A stretch of 64,000 nucleotides of DNA from Rahnella sikkimica. Its GTDB lineage: Bacteria > Pseudomonadota > Gammaproteobacteria > Enterobacterales > Enterobacteriaceae. A program made the translations under genes and the position numbers. The notes below the pieces were generated by a model. The model worked only from the letters and a program-made list of their open reading frames with translations. It was not told where the DNA came from and made no database searches. Location: assembly GCF_002951615.1 (NCBI RefSeq), contig NZ_CP019062.1, positions 1,922,001 through 1,986,000 on the forward strand, written 5' to 3'. How positions within the stretch are numbered: position 1 is the first letter of the stretch; the number at the start of each line of letters is the position of its first letter. Below, piece after piece: positions 1 through 8,535 of the stretch.

Positions 1-888
1 GCCGGTGCGGTCGCGCTGACCGCCGTCAGTTGCGTGCTTTATTCCTCCACCGCATCACCTATCGGCAGCATCACGCTCTTGATCAAATCGCTCGGGTTGC
101 TGTTCATCGGCTGTTTCCTGCTGAAATTCGGCCTGATGGTGCAAATCGATAATTTCTGGGTGTTCTGCGCGTTCTTCCTGCCGATGCTGGTCACCATGCA
201 GATGATGAAGCTGCAATACAAACGGTACGCCGGATTGTGGGGTCAGATGATTGTGTTTATGGGCTCATTTCTGGCCGTCACCAACCCGCCGGATTTCGAC
301 TACGGATCGTTCATGAATGACGGCGTCGCCAAAATTGCTGGCGTCATGCTGGCGGGGATTGCGTTTCAGGTTTTACGCCCGAGTTCTGATAAACGTAAAA
401 GCCGCCGCATTATTCGCGCACTGCGCCGGGACTTTATGGATCAGCTCAGCCGCAAGCCTTCACTGAGCCATTTCCAGTTTGAATCGCTGATTTACCATCG
501 CATGAATCAGCTAAATCAAAGTCAGGATCTGCTCTCGCGCACCTGGTTGCTGCGCTGGGGCGTGGTGCTGCTCAATTGCAGTCACATCGTCTGGCAACTA
601 CGTGAATGGGAAACGCGATCCGATCCGCTTTCTGCGGTGCGCGACGTGTGTATTCATTGCCTGAAAGGCGTGATGACCGAACGGGGTGTCAGCCATGAAA
701 ATCTGGATGCTACGCTGGTTGAATTACTGCGTATGAGTGAATCGCTGGCACATCATCCGGAACCGGCGGCACGCGATCTGGCGGGAGTCATCTGGCGTTT
801 GTATTGTTCGCTGTCGCAGTTGCAACAGGCAATTTCAACGGATGATGGCCCGGCAAGTCCTGCGCTCACTGCCACAAAACCCGCCTGA
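1..888 (+). CDS. ydhK: FUSC-family inner membrane efflux protein, C-terminal part (YdhK-like)
   Basis: The reading frame is open from the first base, so the gene is cut by the window edge; about 295 C-terminal residues remain. The first third is hydrophobic, with several membrane segments ending near the motif [10 protein letters not shown]. The remainder is a soluble, Arg-rich helical domain, the usual build of aromatic-acid or fusaric-acid exporters of the FUSC/AaeB family. The position just before ydhF-ydhL-nemA matches E. coli ydhK, which is the basis for the symbol. A GTG at position 34 lies inside the frame but is not a credible start. Substrate unknown; family assignment is good, symbol is by synteny. 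Confidence 0.65.
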   Translation, partial: AGAVALTAVSCVLYSSTASPIGSITLLIKSLGLLFIGCFLLKFGLMVQIDNFWVFCAFFLPMLVTMQMMKLQYKRYAGLWGQMIVFMGSFLAVTNPPDFDYGSFMNDGVAKIAGVMLAGIAFQVLRPSSDKRKSRRIIRALRRDFMDQLSRKPSLSHFQFESLIYHRMNQLNQSQDLLSRTWLLRWGVVLLNCSHIVWQLREWETRSDPLSAVRDVCIHCLKGVMTERGVSHENLDATLVELLRMSESLAHHPEPAARDLAGVIWRLYCSLSQLQQAISTDDGPASPALTATKPA

Positions 889-908
889 CCATCTGGACGC
901 AAAACGGG

Positions 909-1804
909 TTACGGAACGTCGTAACCTAGTGCTGCTTTGCGGATGCGGAACCACTGCTGGCGCGTCATCTCAAGCGATAACGATTTCAGCGCAGAAGCCA
1001 CGCGTTCGATTTTACCCGAACCGATAATCGGCAGCGGCTGCGAAGGCAGACGCATCACCCACGCATAAACCACCTGTTCAATGGTGTCTGCGCCGGTTTC
1101 ATTGGCCACGGTCTGAAGCTCGTCACGCAACGGCTGGAATTCTGCCTCGCTGAACAGGCGACCGCCCCCAGACAGGACCACGCCATCGGTTTGATACGCA
1201 ACTGCTGGCAGAGATCTAAAGTGCCATCGAGAATGGCAGGCTGATGAATCGGAGAAATTTCCACCTGATTGGTGACCAGTGAAAACGGCAGGCGCGACTG
1301 CAAAAGGCTGAACTGCGCAGGCGTGAAGTTGGAGACACCAAAGTGCTTCACTTTGCCGCTTTTATGCAACTGCGTGAACGCTTCTGCCACTTCGTCGGCG
1401 TCCATCAACGGATCAGGGCGGTGGATCAGCAGTAAATCCAGGGAATCCGTATGCAGATTGCTCAGGGATTTCTCAGCACGTTCCACGATGTATTTATGGT
1501 CGGTGATGTAGTGACCAATCTTATTGTCAGGGTTTGCTCGGGTGGCGATACCGCATTTGCTCACCAGCTGCATTTTTTCGCGCAGCGACGGTTTGAGACG
1601 CAGAGCCGCGCCAAACGCCGCTTCACACTGATAATCGCCGTAGATATCGGCATGATCTGCGGTCGTAATACCCAGCTCGATATGCTGTTCCATAAACGCC
1701 AGAACCTGCTGCGGCGTCATATTCCATTCCATCAGACGCCAGTAACCACAAATCAGTTTTGAGAAAACCGGGCCTTGCGGCGAAATCGGGGTGCGTGCTT
1801 CCAT
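909..1804 (-). pseudogene. ydhF: Aldo/keto reductase YdhF, broken by a one-base frameshift
   Basis: An NADPH-dependent aldo/keto reductase-type oxidoreductase of the YdhF family. The N-terminal part (1804 to about 1170) contains the AKR signatures DHADIYG and LLLIHRPDPLMDADEV. The frame then changes, and the C-terminal part (about 1170 to 909) continues with GGGRLF, LPSQPLPIIGSGK and ends IRKAALGYDVP. The switch falls at a run of five C (1165-1169; G on the coding strand), where six would restore one frame of 298 codons, the exact length of E. coli YdhF. No other lesion is visible, so this is either a recent mutation or a sequencing error. The ATG at 1802-1804 gives MEARTPISPQGP, matching the family start. 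Confidence 0.85.
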
Positions 1805-1936
1805 TTTGATTCCCTTAAGTTTTTCGTATTTTCACGCGACAGAATACACAACGTCTGTGACGCTGTATTGATGCGATGCGGAAGAATTGCAAAGAAGCAG
1901 ACCGCCATCACGGCGCGGACAATCTGCGTAATATTT

Positions 1937-2176
1937 TCAGAACAGTTCGGGTTGTTCCGGCAGCGGTTCATCCGGCTGTTTTCCGGCACGTTGCAGGCGC
2001 GCTAATCGCTGCTGACATAAGCGCAGCACATGGCGTTTTTCCGTATCGGTCATTTTAATCCAGCCGAAACGTTCTTCGCGGCTGCGCAGGCAACCACGGC
2101 AGTAACCACGCTCATCGGCCTGACAAATTCCACGGCACGGACTGGGGATGTCGAAAAACTCTAGCTGCTGGGCCAC
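1937..2176 (-). CDS. ydhL: DUF1289 family protein YdhL
   Basis: A 79-residue soluble protein, the same length as E. coli YdhL. It carries the DUF1289 cysteine pattern near the N-terminus (SPCRGICQADERGYCRGC, with Cys at about residues 14, 18, 25 and 28), which suggests a small metal-binding fold, followed by a basic helical tail. Function is not established for the family. It lies upstream of ydhF on the same strand with a gap of about 130 bases and probably shares its transcription. Confidence 0.85.
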   Translation of the reverse strand: MAQQLEFFDIPSPCRGICQADERGYCRGCLRSREERFGWIKMTDTEKRHVLRLCQQRLARLQRAGKQPDEPLPEQPELF

Positions 2177-2189
2177 ACGCCCTCCGCTG

Positions 2190-2403
2190 ATAACGGTGAA
2201 CTTTTATTCAAGACGTTTTCCCGCCATCCCGCAAGATGATTTATCGCCCGAGGTCTCAATCTTCAAATAACTGCAACACGGCGCTGCTACCTTACGCGTG
2301 GCTGTTTGTTCTGTCTGAAAACGGCCCTACTGTTTCCCACGACGTAAACAAGAGAACAGATGTTTGCCCTCACCTCAGCCGGCACCCGCCGGCTCTTTTT
2401 TTT
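2190..2403 (+). ncRNA. Candidate small RNA ending at an orphan terminator
   Basis: The 402-base gap between ydhL and nemA holds no convincing gene. It contains a strong rho-independent terminator reading on the plus strand (2377-2403), yet no plus-strand gene lies upstream: ydhL and ydhF are transcribed the other way. The transcript that ends here could be a small RNA or a nemA leader subject to premature termination. The 5' end is not determined; 2190 is only the outer limit. In E. coli this interval holds nemR, the TetR-family repressor of nemA, which is absent here. Confidence 0.3.
2377..2403 (+). terminator. Rho-independent terminator upstream of nemA
   Basis: Perfect 7-bp stem AGCCGGC / GCCGGCT with loop ACCC, followed by C and a run of eight T. 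Confidence 0.8.
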
Positions 2404-2578
2404 CTTATTTCGCCCGCACAGTGATACTACGCAGGGTAAGTTTTTTTGAAAAGGCACCGTACGCGTAGTCAGATGCGCCCCGGATACGATAGAAAGAGCC
2501 ATGAATAAACGGTCGTATGCTGGGAGTGCGCTCCTTAAAGCCATACCGATCAATCCCATAATTTCGGAGTGACTCAAA

Positions 2579-3670
2579 ATGACTAAGCTTTTCACCCCTC
2601 TTGTTGTCGGTAAAAATACTCTGCCAAACCGCGTGTTTATGGCGCCGCTGACCCGTCTGCGCAGTATTGAACCGGGCGATATCCCGACGCCGCTGATGGG
2701 AGAATATTACGCACAGCGTCACAGCTCCGGCCTGATCATCACCGAAGCGACACAAGTGTCCTTCCAGGCGAAAGGTTACGCGGGCGCACCCGGCCTGCAC
2801 ACGCCGGAACAGGTTACAGCCTGGAAAAAAATTGTCGCAAGCGTGCATCAGAAAAACGGCCACATCGCCGTACAGCTCTGGCACACCGGGCGCATCTCGC
2901 ACAACAGCGTTCAGCCGGACAACCAGACGCCGGTTGCACCCTCTGCGGTCAATCCCAACACGCGCACCAGTCTGCGTGATGAGCAAGGCCACGCCATTCG
3001 GGTAGATTGCCCGACACCACGCGCGCTGGAACTGAGCGAAATGCCCGGCATTGTGAATGATTTCCGTCACGCAGCGGCCTGTTCGGCAGAAGCCGGCTTC
3101 GATTACATTGAACTGCACGCGGCGCACGGTTATCTGCTGCACCAGTTCATGTCCCCGGCGTCTAACCTGCGTGAAGACCAGTACGGTGGCAGCATTGAAA
3201 ACCGCACGCGCCTGACGCTCGAAGTGGTAGACGCTGCCATTGATGCCATCGGCGCTGACCGCGTCGGTATCCGTATTTCCCCGATGGGCCCTTTCAATGG
3301 CCTGGACAACGGTCAGGATCAGGAAGAAGCCGCGATCTATCTGCTGGATGAACTGAACAAACGCAAACTGGCTTACCTGCACATTTCAGAACCCAACTGG
3401 GCGGGCGGTAAACCTTACACCACTGAATTCCGCGAAGTGATCCGTGCGCATTATGACGGTGTGATTGTCGGTGCCGGCGCGTATACGGCGGAGAAAGGCG
3501 AAGAACTGATCGAAAAAGGTTATATCGACGCCGTGGCCTTTGGCCGCAGCTACATTGCCAACCCGGATCTGGTCGAGCGCCTGAAATCACACGCACCACT
3601 CAATGAACCGAAACCTGAAACCTTTTACGGCGGCGGTGCTCAGGGCTATACCGATTATCCGACTCTGTAA
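2579..3670 (+). CDS. nemA: N-ethylmaleimide reductase, Old Yellow Enzyme family
   Basis: FMN-dependent ene-reductase of 363 residues (E. coli NemA has 365). It reduces activated alkenes, quinones and nitro compounds such as N-ethylmaleimide, and is a cytosolic TIM-barrel enzyme. Visible family marks are the N-terminal FMN strand [10 protein letters not shown], the substrate-anion pair H180/H183 in HAAHGY, and the C-terminal phosphate-binding stretch [16 protein letters not shown]. The start ATG is preceded by CGGAG about 10 bases upstream. In E. coli it is co-transcribed with the repressor gene nemR and gloA. Here nemR is missing, and a 162-base gap with a terminator separates nemA from gloA, so regulation is probably different. 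Confidence 0.97.
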   Translation: MTKLFTPLVVGKNTLPNRVFMAPLTRLRSIEPGDIPTPLMGEYYAQRHSSGLIITEATQVSFQAKGYAGAPGLHTPEQVTAWKKIVASVHQKNGHIAVQLWHTGRISHNSVQPDNQTPVAPSAVNPNTRTSLRDEQGHAIRVDCPTPRALELSEMPGIVNDFRHAAACSAEAGFDYIELHAAHGYLLHQFMSPASNLREDQYGGSIENRTRLTLEVVDAAIDAIGADRVGIRISPMGPFNGLDNGQDQEEAAIYLLDELNKRKLAYLHISEPNWAGGKPYTTEFREVIRAHYDGVIVGAGAYTAEKGEELIEKGYIDAVAFGRSYIANPDLVERLKSHAPLNEPKPETFYGGGAQGYTDYPTL

Positions 3671-3697
3671 TCAATAATAAATTTCTACGCCTTCTTT

Positions 3698-3732
3698 GCG
3701 GCAGCCGATGCCCTCCGGTTGCCGCTTTTTTT
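3698..3732 (+). terminator. nemA terminator
   Basis: Stem GCGGCA / TGCCGC, extended by further pairs (GCGGCAGCC opposite GGTTGCCGC), followed by seven T. Confidence 0.85.
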
Positions 3733-3832
3733 GGTCAGTCATTCAGCAACTGACTGTCGTTTTACGGACAAAGTGGTCACTATCAGTTAGGCTTAAATCA
3801 ATAATCATCATCCTGCAAATAAAGAGGAAATT

Positions 3833-4240
3833 ATGCGTTTACTCCATACAATGCTTCGCGTTGGCGATCTGCAGCGTTCAATCAGCTTCTACACTGACGT
3901 TTTAGGCATGCGTCTTCTGCGTACCAGCGAAAACACTGAGTATAAATATTCTCTGGCATTTGTCGGTTACACCGATGAAAGTGAAGGCGCCGTGATCGAA
4001 CTGACCTACAACTGGGGCGTTGACAGCTACGACATCGGAACTGCGTATGGTCACATTGCGCTGGGCGTGGATAACGTGGCACAAACCTGCGACGACATTC
4101 GTAACGCGGGCGGCAAAGTGACCCGTGAGGCGGGCCCGGTGAAAGGCGGCTCGACCATCATCGCGTTTGTGGAAGATCCGGATGGCTACAAAATTGAGCT
4201 GATCGAATCAAAACATGCCGGTCAGGGTCTGGGAAATTAA
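3833..4240 (+). CDS. gloA: Lactoylglutathione lyase (glyoxalase I)
   Basis: Converts the hemithioacetal of methylglyoxal and glutathione to S-lactoylglutathione. The protein has 135 residues, identical in length to the E. coli enzyme. The four metal ligands known for the E. coli Ni-dependent enzyme are all in register: H5, E56, H74 and E122. The start has a good ribosome binding site (AGAGG, 6 bases before the ATG). It follows nemA on the same strand, as in E. coli; both handle toxic electrophiles, but the terminator between them implies an own promoter in 3733-3832. Confidence 0.98.
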   Translation: MRLLHTMLRVGDLQRSISFYTDVLGMRLLRTSENTEYKYSLAFVGYTDESEGAVIELTYNWGVDSYDIGTAYGHIALGVDNVAQTCDDIRNAGGKVTREAGPVKGGSTIIAFVEDPDGYKIELIESKHAGQGLGN

Positions 4241-4271
4241 TCCTGAACAATAAAGGCCTTAAGCACTGACA

Positions 4272-4294
4272 GGGGCGCAGACGCGCCCTTTTTT
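4272..4294 (+). terminator. gloA terminator
   Basis: Stem GGGCGC / GCGCCC with a four-base loop, followed by six T. Confidence 0.88.
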
Positions 4295-4375
4295 ATTGCC
4301 AATTTCTCCGTGCCCCTGCAACGGGAGACAAAATTTGTCATAATGCGCGCTGAATTCGATGAAGATAAGAAACTA

Positions 4376-5053
4376 ATGGCCGAGAATAGTGACATTAACG
4401 CCCTGAAAGGTCGTTTTCGTGGTTTTTATCCCGTGGTGATTGATGTGGAAACCGCCGGATTTAATGCCAAATCGGATGCGCTGCTGGAAATTGCCGCGAT
4501 TACGCTGAAAATGGATGAGGACGGCTGGCTGCAAAGCGACGAGACCGTACATTTCCACGTCGAGCCTTTCGAAGGTTCAGTGCTGGTGCCGGAAGCGCTG
4601 GCGTTCAACGGCATCGACCCGACCAACCCGTTGCGCGGTGCGGTCAGTGAATATGATGCGCTGCATGAGATTTTCAAGGTTATCCGCAAAGGGATGAAAG
4701 ATCAGAACTGTAACCGGGCGATAATCGTGGCGCACAATGCCAATTTCGACCACAGTTTCCTGATGGCCGCCGCCGAACGCGCGGGGCTGAAACGCAACCC
4801 GTTCCACCCGTTTGCCACCTTTGACACTGCCGCGTTAAGCGGGCTGGTTCTCGGACAAACGGTGCTGGCGAAGGCCTGTATCAGCGCCGGTATCGTGTTT
4901 GACAGCAGTCAGGCGCATTCCGCGCTGTACGACACTGAACGCACGGCAGAACTGTTCTGTGAACTGGTAAATCGCTGGAAACGTCTTGGCGGATGGCCGC
5001 TGGCGCTTTCTGAAGATGAAGCAGTGGAAGCACCGGAAGAGAATCAGCAATAA
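4376..5053 (+). CDS. rnt: Ribonuclease T
   Basis: A 3'-5' exoribonuclease of the DEDDh family that trims tRNA and other stable RNA 3' ends. Catalytic D23 and E25 are seen in VIDVETAGF; the third Asp is in HNANFDHSF, and the general-base His and last Asp are in [11 protein letters not shown]. The start at 4376 ([10 protein letters not shown]) aligns with E. coli RNase T. An upstream in-frame ATG at 4310 would overlap the gloA terminator region and add an unrelated 22-residue leader, so I reject it. At 225 residues it is about ten longer than the E. coli protein, through an acidic, Glu-rich C-terminal tail. Confidence 0.96.
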   Translation: MAENSDINALKGRFRGFYPVVIDVETAGFNAKSDALLEIAAITLKMDEDGWLQSDETVHFHVEPFEGSVLVPEALAFNGIDPTNPLRGAVSEYDALHEIFKVIRKGMKDQNCNRAIIVAHNANFDHSFLMAAAERAGLKRNPFHPFATFDTAALSGLVLGQTVLAKACISAGIVFDSSQAHSALYDTERTAELFCELVNRWKRLGGWPLALSEDEAVEAPEENQQ

Positions 5054-5090
5054 TTTTCGCGGCTATGATGTGGTGGAAATAACAAATAAA

Positions 5091-5117
5091 AAGAGCGACA
5101 TCATGTCGCTCTTTTTT
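5091..5117. terminator. Bidirectional terminator between rnt and grxD
   Basis: Near-perfect stem AAGAGCGACA / TGTCGCTCTT with loop TCA and T-rich flanks; it serves the convergent rnt (plus) and grxD (minus). Confidence 0.85.
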
Positions 5118-5165
5118 GCCGGTAACCACGGGTCAGGCTGCCGGTATCATCTGAATCGCCCTGAA

Positions 5166-5507
5166 TTACTCTTCAGCGGATTTATATTTCTCAGCGGTTT
5201 CTTTGATCAGCTGTTGCAGCTCACCGCGCTGGAACATCTCAACCACGATGTCACAACCGCCAACCAGCTCACCGTCAACCCACAACTGCGGGAACGTCGG
5301 CCAGTTAGCAAATTTAGGCATCTCAGCACGGATATCCGGGTTCTGCAGGATATCAACGTAAGCGAAACGCTCGCCACACGCAGACAGCGCCTGGACGGCC
5401 TGTGCAGAGAAACCGCAACTTGGCAGTTTTGGAGAACCTTTCATGTACAGCAGAATCGGGTTTTCAGAAACTTGCTTCTGAATTTTTTCAATCGTTGGAG
5501 TGGTCAT
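5166..5507 (-). CDS. grxD: Monothiol glutaredoxin 4
   Basis: Fe-S cluster carrier and monothiol glutaredoxin, 113 residues. The CGFS active site is at C31 (KGSPKLPSCGFS), and the glutathione-binding segment WPTFPQLWVDGELVGGCDI follows. Such proteins bind a [2Fe-2S] cluster in a glutathione-bridged dimer and cooperate with BolA proteins. The frame is open further upstream, but the ATG at 5505-5507 has an AGGA box about 9 bases ahead and matches the E. coli start. The gene is monocistronic between two terminators or promoter regions. Confidence 0.97.
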   Translation of the reverse strand: MTTPTIEKIQKQVSENPILLYMKGSPKLPSCGFSAQAVQALSACGERFAYVDILQNPDIRAEMPKFANWPTFPQLWVDGELVGGCDIVVEMFQRGELQQLIKETAEKYKSAEE

Positions 5508-5969
5508 TTCTTGCTTCCTCAAGCCGGTACAGGCTGTCACGGTCATTACTCTTCACGCGCAGCACACAGAGACGGTGCGCAATCACAATGCTTTCTATTG
5601 TAACGATGGCAGCCACCAGATAAAAACGCCAATTTTTGTGGGGTCTTTCTCAATACTGGCATTTTGCTAAACAATTTTCGGCGCTTGCGTTCAGGCTCAC
5701 ATAATTAAAGATTCATCGAGAATAACATTTTTCCGTTCCACGAAAATGTCAGATTTGCAAAACTCCATTCTTTAACTCAAATATTAACCCGATGAAAAGT
5801 GGTTATTTTTTTGACTAAAAATGGCGGTTATTTCGACATAAAAAAAGCTATTAACTTTTTCTCACAATATGATCTAGAATCGATGCAATTCGTGCTTTTT
5901 TGTCGGGTTATTTTAGGCAATACTCTGACGTCCCTGATGTTTAACTCTACCACTCATGGTAACGAAGCT
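5508..5969. other. Intergenic region between grxD and mepH
   Basis: 462 bases holding the divergent promoters of grxD (minus) and mepH (plus). It is AT-rich from about 5690 to 5880. An open frame runs upstream of mepH from 5799, but its translation is low-complexity and unlike any mepH N-terminus, so I treat it as leader. No further gene or RNA is recognised. Confidence 0.5.
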
Positions 5970-6884
5970 ATGCGCTTACTGTTCACGCTTTTTGTGCTGC
6001 TCTTTACCCAGCTGTTTCTGAATATGGCTCATGCGTCGCCACAAAGTCGTGTCGCTGCCGATCAGCGAAAGAGTCATGTCAATCTGGTCACACCGGAAGA
6101 GCGTCGAAAGCGAAAAACGGTGGCCGCGAAAACCAGTAAGAAAACCAAAGTTGCGCCGGTATCAGAACCTAAAACTCAGGAAAAAACATCGAAGAAGAAA
6201 GTCAAAAGCACCGAACTGGTTAAGCGAAAGACGTCTTCTGAAAAAACAATAAAAACGACGCGGGCCGGGAATAAGGTTGAGAGTAAAAAAGAAAAAACAC
6301 TCAAGACAACCCGGGCCGAGGCAAAAGCAGAGAAAGAAAAGAAAACCCGTTCTCTCGCTAAAAACAGCAGTGAAAAGGCCAGTAAAAAAGAACCGTACGG
6401 CCGCCACCGCAAAGGCAAAAAGTTACGTGAAGAAGACAGTAAGCCAATAACGCTCAGCGCAACACACAAGAAACGTTATCAGCACGCACAGCAAACCGCG
6501 ATGACGAAGCTGATGCACCAGGTCGGCAAACCATACCGCTGGGGCGGAACGTCACCGAATACAGGTTTCGATTGCAGCGGACTGGTTTACTACGCATACA
6601 AAGACTTAATCCGTATTAAAATGCCTCGCACAGCCAATGAAATGTACCACCTGCGCGATGCGGCTCCGGTCAAACGGGGTGAATTAGAATCCGGCGATTT
6701 GGTGTTCTTCCGAATTAATAACCGCGGTGCCGCAGACCATGTCGGTGTTTACGTTGGAAACGGCAAGTTTATCCAGTCACCCCGCACTGGCGAAGACATC
6801 AAAATCACCTCACTGGGTGAAGATTACTGGCAAGACCATTATGTGGGAGCTCGTCGGGTAATGACCCCTAAGACGATCCGATAA
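5970..6884 (+). CDS. mepH: Murein DD-endopeptidase MepH (NlpC/P60)
   Basis: Periplasmic peptidoglycan hydrolase that cuts D-Ala-mDap cross-links to permit wall growth. From the ATG at 5970 it has 304 residues. A signal peptide (MRLLFTLFVLLFTQLFLNMAHA) is followed by a long Lys-rich, low-complexity region of about 130 residues, then an NlpC/P60 domain with catalytic C202 in FDCSGLVYYAY and H257 in DHVGVYVG. The C-terminal domain ends HYVGARRVMTPKTIR, very close to E. coli MepH (YdhO). The basic linker is poorly conserved and contains a repeated KTTRA unit. An upstream start at 5799 is possible but would bury the signal peptide. Confidence 0.92.
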   Translation: MRLLFTLFVLLFTQLFLNMAHASPQSRVAADQRKSHVNLVTPEERRKRKTVAAKTSKKTKVAPVSEPKTQEKTSKKKVKSTELVKRKTSSEKTIKTTRAGNKVESKKEKTLKTTRAEAKAEKEKKTRSLAKNSSEKASKKEPYGRHRKGKKLREEDSKPITLSATHKKRYQHAQQTAMTKLMHQVGKPYRWGGTSPNTGFDCSGLVYYAYKDLIRIKMPRTANEMYHLRDAAPVKRGELESGDLVFFRINNRGAADHVGVYVGNGKFIQSPRTGEDIKITSLGEDYWQDHYVGARRVMTPKTIR

Positions 6885-6993
6885 TAAACAATTCGTTAAG
6901 TCTGAAGTTTCGCTAATCAGCCATTGAATAGCATTTAACGAAGAGTTTCTGCAGGGAAGAGCATCGGCGCAAAGGGCCACGGCGTAAAATTGA

Positions 6994-7030
6994 AAAGGGC
7001 GATTCCTGTTATAGGTAATCGCCCTTTTTT
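6994..7030. terminator. Terminator between mepH and ynhF
   Basis: Stem AAAGGGCGATT / AATCGCCCTTT with a 12-base loop, followed by six T on the plus strand and a T-rich stretch on the minus strand. It lies between the convergent mepH and ynhF. Confidence 0.8.
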
Positions 7031-7049
7031 ATTGCGGCTTTCGCGCAAA

Positions 7050-7139
7050 TCAGTTCATCACTGCGGTAAAGCTGAAAGCAATAATCACGAGCAAAGCGCA
7101 GACCGTAGTGATCAAAGAAAATTTCAGGTTACTGTCCAT
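7050..7139 (-). CDS. ynhF: Small membrane protein YnhF
   Basis: A 29-residue, single-span membrane protein. The translation begins MDSNLKFSLITTVC and continues as one hydrophobic helix ending AFSFTAVMN. It resembles E. coli YnhF (MSTDLKFSLVTT...) in length, in the N-terminal LKFSL(I/V)TT motif and in position between mepH and purR. A strong ribosome binding site (AAGGGGG) lies 5 bases before the ATG. The role of YnhF is unknown. The gene is easy to miss because of its size. Confidence 0.82.
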   Translation of the reverse strand: MDSNLKFSLITTVCALLVIIAFSFTAVMN

Positions 7140-7472
7140 CAAACCCCCTTACGGATCAAATTGTGGCATTCGTTTAGCCACACTAAATGTGTGCCAACGC
7201 ATTTTCTCATAATTCGCGTTTAAAATCTTGTGCTGAATAACAACAGGTTCATGACAATTTTACTTCCACTTTCCTGCATTATAAGTGAAAATTGTCGGTT
7301 ACCACGCCTGTGTGCCGGTCGATTTCACCCGAGAGCATTTCACGCCTCACCCTGAAGAATCCACCCAACGATTTCACTGCCCTTTTCGAAGTCAGCAGTC
7401 AAATCCACGCAAGCAAACGATTAACATAATGCTAACGTGCTGAAACACGTGAGCACAGGAGTCATTTTTTAC
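7140..7472. other. Intergenic region between ynhF and purR
   Basis: 333 bases with the divergent promoters of ynhF and purR and the PurR-like operator at 7411-7426. E. coli carries sodB and ydhP near here; neither is present. No gene is seen. Confidence 0.5.
7411..7426 (+). promoter_or_regulatory. Probable PurR operator (autoregulation)
   Basis: AAGCAAACGATTAACA matches 10 of 14 specified positions of the PUR box consensus ACGCAAACGTTTTCNT, with the GCAAACG core intact. It lies 47 bases before the purR ATG. E. coli purR is autoregulated through similar boxes. Match judged by eye. Confidence 0.55.
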
Positions 7473-8498
7473 ATGGCAACGATTAAAGATGTCGCAAAGC
7501 GCGCTGGCGTTTCCACCACAACCGTGTCGCACGTCATCAATAAAACCCGTTTCGTCGCCGAAGAAACCCGAGCCGCGGTTCTCCTTGCAATCAAAGAGTT
7601 GCACTACTCTCCCAGTGCAGTGGCACGCAGCCTGAAGGTCAATAACACCAAAACTATCGGCCTGCTGGCAACGTCCAGTGAAGCGCCCTACTTCGCCGAA
7701 GTGATTGAGGCCGTAGAAAACAGCTGTTTCTCAAAAGGCTATACGCTGATTTTGTGTAACTCACACAATAATCTGGAGAAACAACAGGCTTACCTGCAAA
7801 TGCTGGCGCAAAAACGCGTCGACGGTTTACTGGTGATGTGCGCGGAATATCCGGACGAATTGCTGAATATGCTCGAAGAGTACCGTTCTATCCCGATGGT
7901 TGTGATGGACTGGGGCGAGGCGCGTAAGAATTTCACCGACAGTATTATCGATAATGCGTTTGAAGGCGGTTATATGGCCGGACGTTATCTTATTGAACGC
8001 GGCCATCGCGATATCGGTGTTATTCCGGGGCAACTGGCGCGAAACACCGGCGGCGGTCGTTTCCAGGGCTTTGTGAAAGCGCTGACGGAAGCCAATATAC
8101 CTCTTCGTGAAGAATGGGTGGTTCAGGGCGACTTTGAGCCGGAATCAGGTTATCAGGCCATGCACAAAATTCTGATGCAGAAAAACCGCCCGACGGCCGT
8201 GTTCTGTGGCGGAGACGTGATGGCGATGGGCGCAATCTGTGCCGCCGATGAGCTTGGCCTGCGCGTTCCGCAGGATATTTCCGTGATTGGTTATGACAAC
8301 GTTCGAAATGCGCGTTATTTCTCGCCAGCACTGACGACCGTTCATCAGCCGAAAGAACGTCTGGGTGAAATGGCCTTTACCATGCTGCTGGACAGAATTA
8401 TCAGTAAGCGCGAAGAATCGCAGACCATTGAGGTGCATCCGAAGCTGGTTGAACGCCGTTCAGTGGCCGACGGCCCGTACCGCGATTACCGCCGCTAA
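7473..8498 (+). CDS. purR: Purine repressor PurR (LacI family)
   Basis: A 341-residue LacI/GalR repressor, identical in length to E. coli PurR. The N-terminal helix-turn-helix reads [22 protein letters not shown], followed by the hinge helix [10 protein letters not shown] that inserts in the minor groove. The periplasmic-binding-like core binds hypoxanthine or guanine as corepressor. It represses purine and pyrimidine biosynthesis genes. The start at 7473 is chosen because [13 protein letters not shown] is the invariant family N-terminus; the 12 codons upstream are not. Confidence 0.98.
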   Translation: MATIKDVAKRAGVSTTTVSHVINKTRFVAEETRAAVLLAIKELHYSPSAVARSLKVNNTKTIGLLATSSEAPYFAEVIEAVENSCFSKGYTLILCNSHNNLEKQQAYLQMLAQKRVDGLLVMCAEYPDELLNMLEEYRSIPMVVMDWGEARKNFTDSIIDNAFEGGYMAGRYLIERGHRDIGVIPGQLARNTGGGRFQGFVKALTEANIPLREEWVVQGDFEPESGYQAMHKILMQKNRPTAVFCGGDVMAMGAICAADELGLRVPQDISVIGYDNVRNARYFSPALTTVHQPKERLGEMAFTMLLDRIISKREESQTIEVHPKLVERRSVADGPYRDYRR

Positions 8499-8507
8499 TT
8501 CTCTCTC

Positions 8508-8534
8508 AACGCCTGCGCTGCAGGCGTTTTTTTT
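8508..8534. terminator. Terminator between purR and punR
   Basis: Stem CGCCTGC / GCAGGCG with a three-base loop and eight T on the plus strand; it serves purR and probably the convergent punR. Confidence 0.88.
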
Positions 8535-8535
8535 A

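Noticed and set aside
2405..3382. 325-codon open frame antisense to nemA
   Set aside because: Shadow of nemA; no ribosome binding site, composition typical of an antisense frame, and nemA is a full family match.
5799..5969. N-terminal extension of mepH
   Set aside because: Would put 57 unrelated residues ahead of a clear signal peptide; the start at 5970 fits the family.
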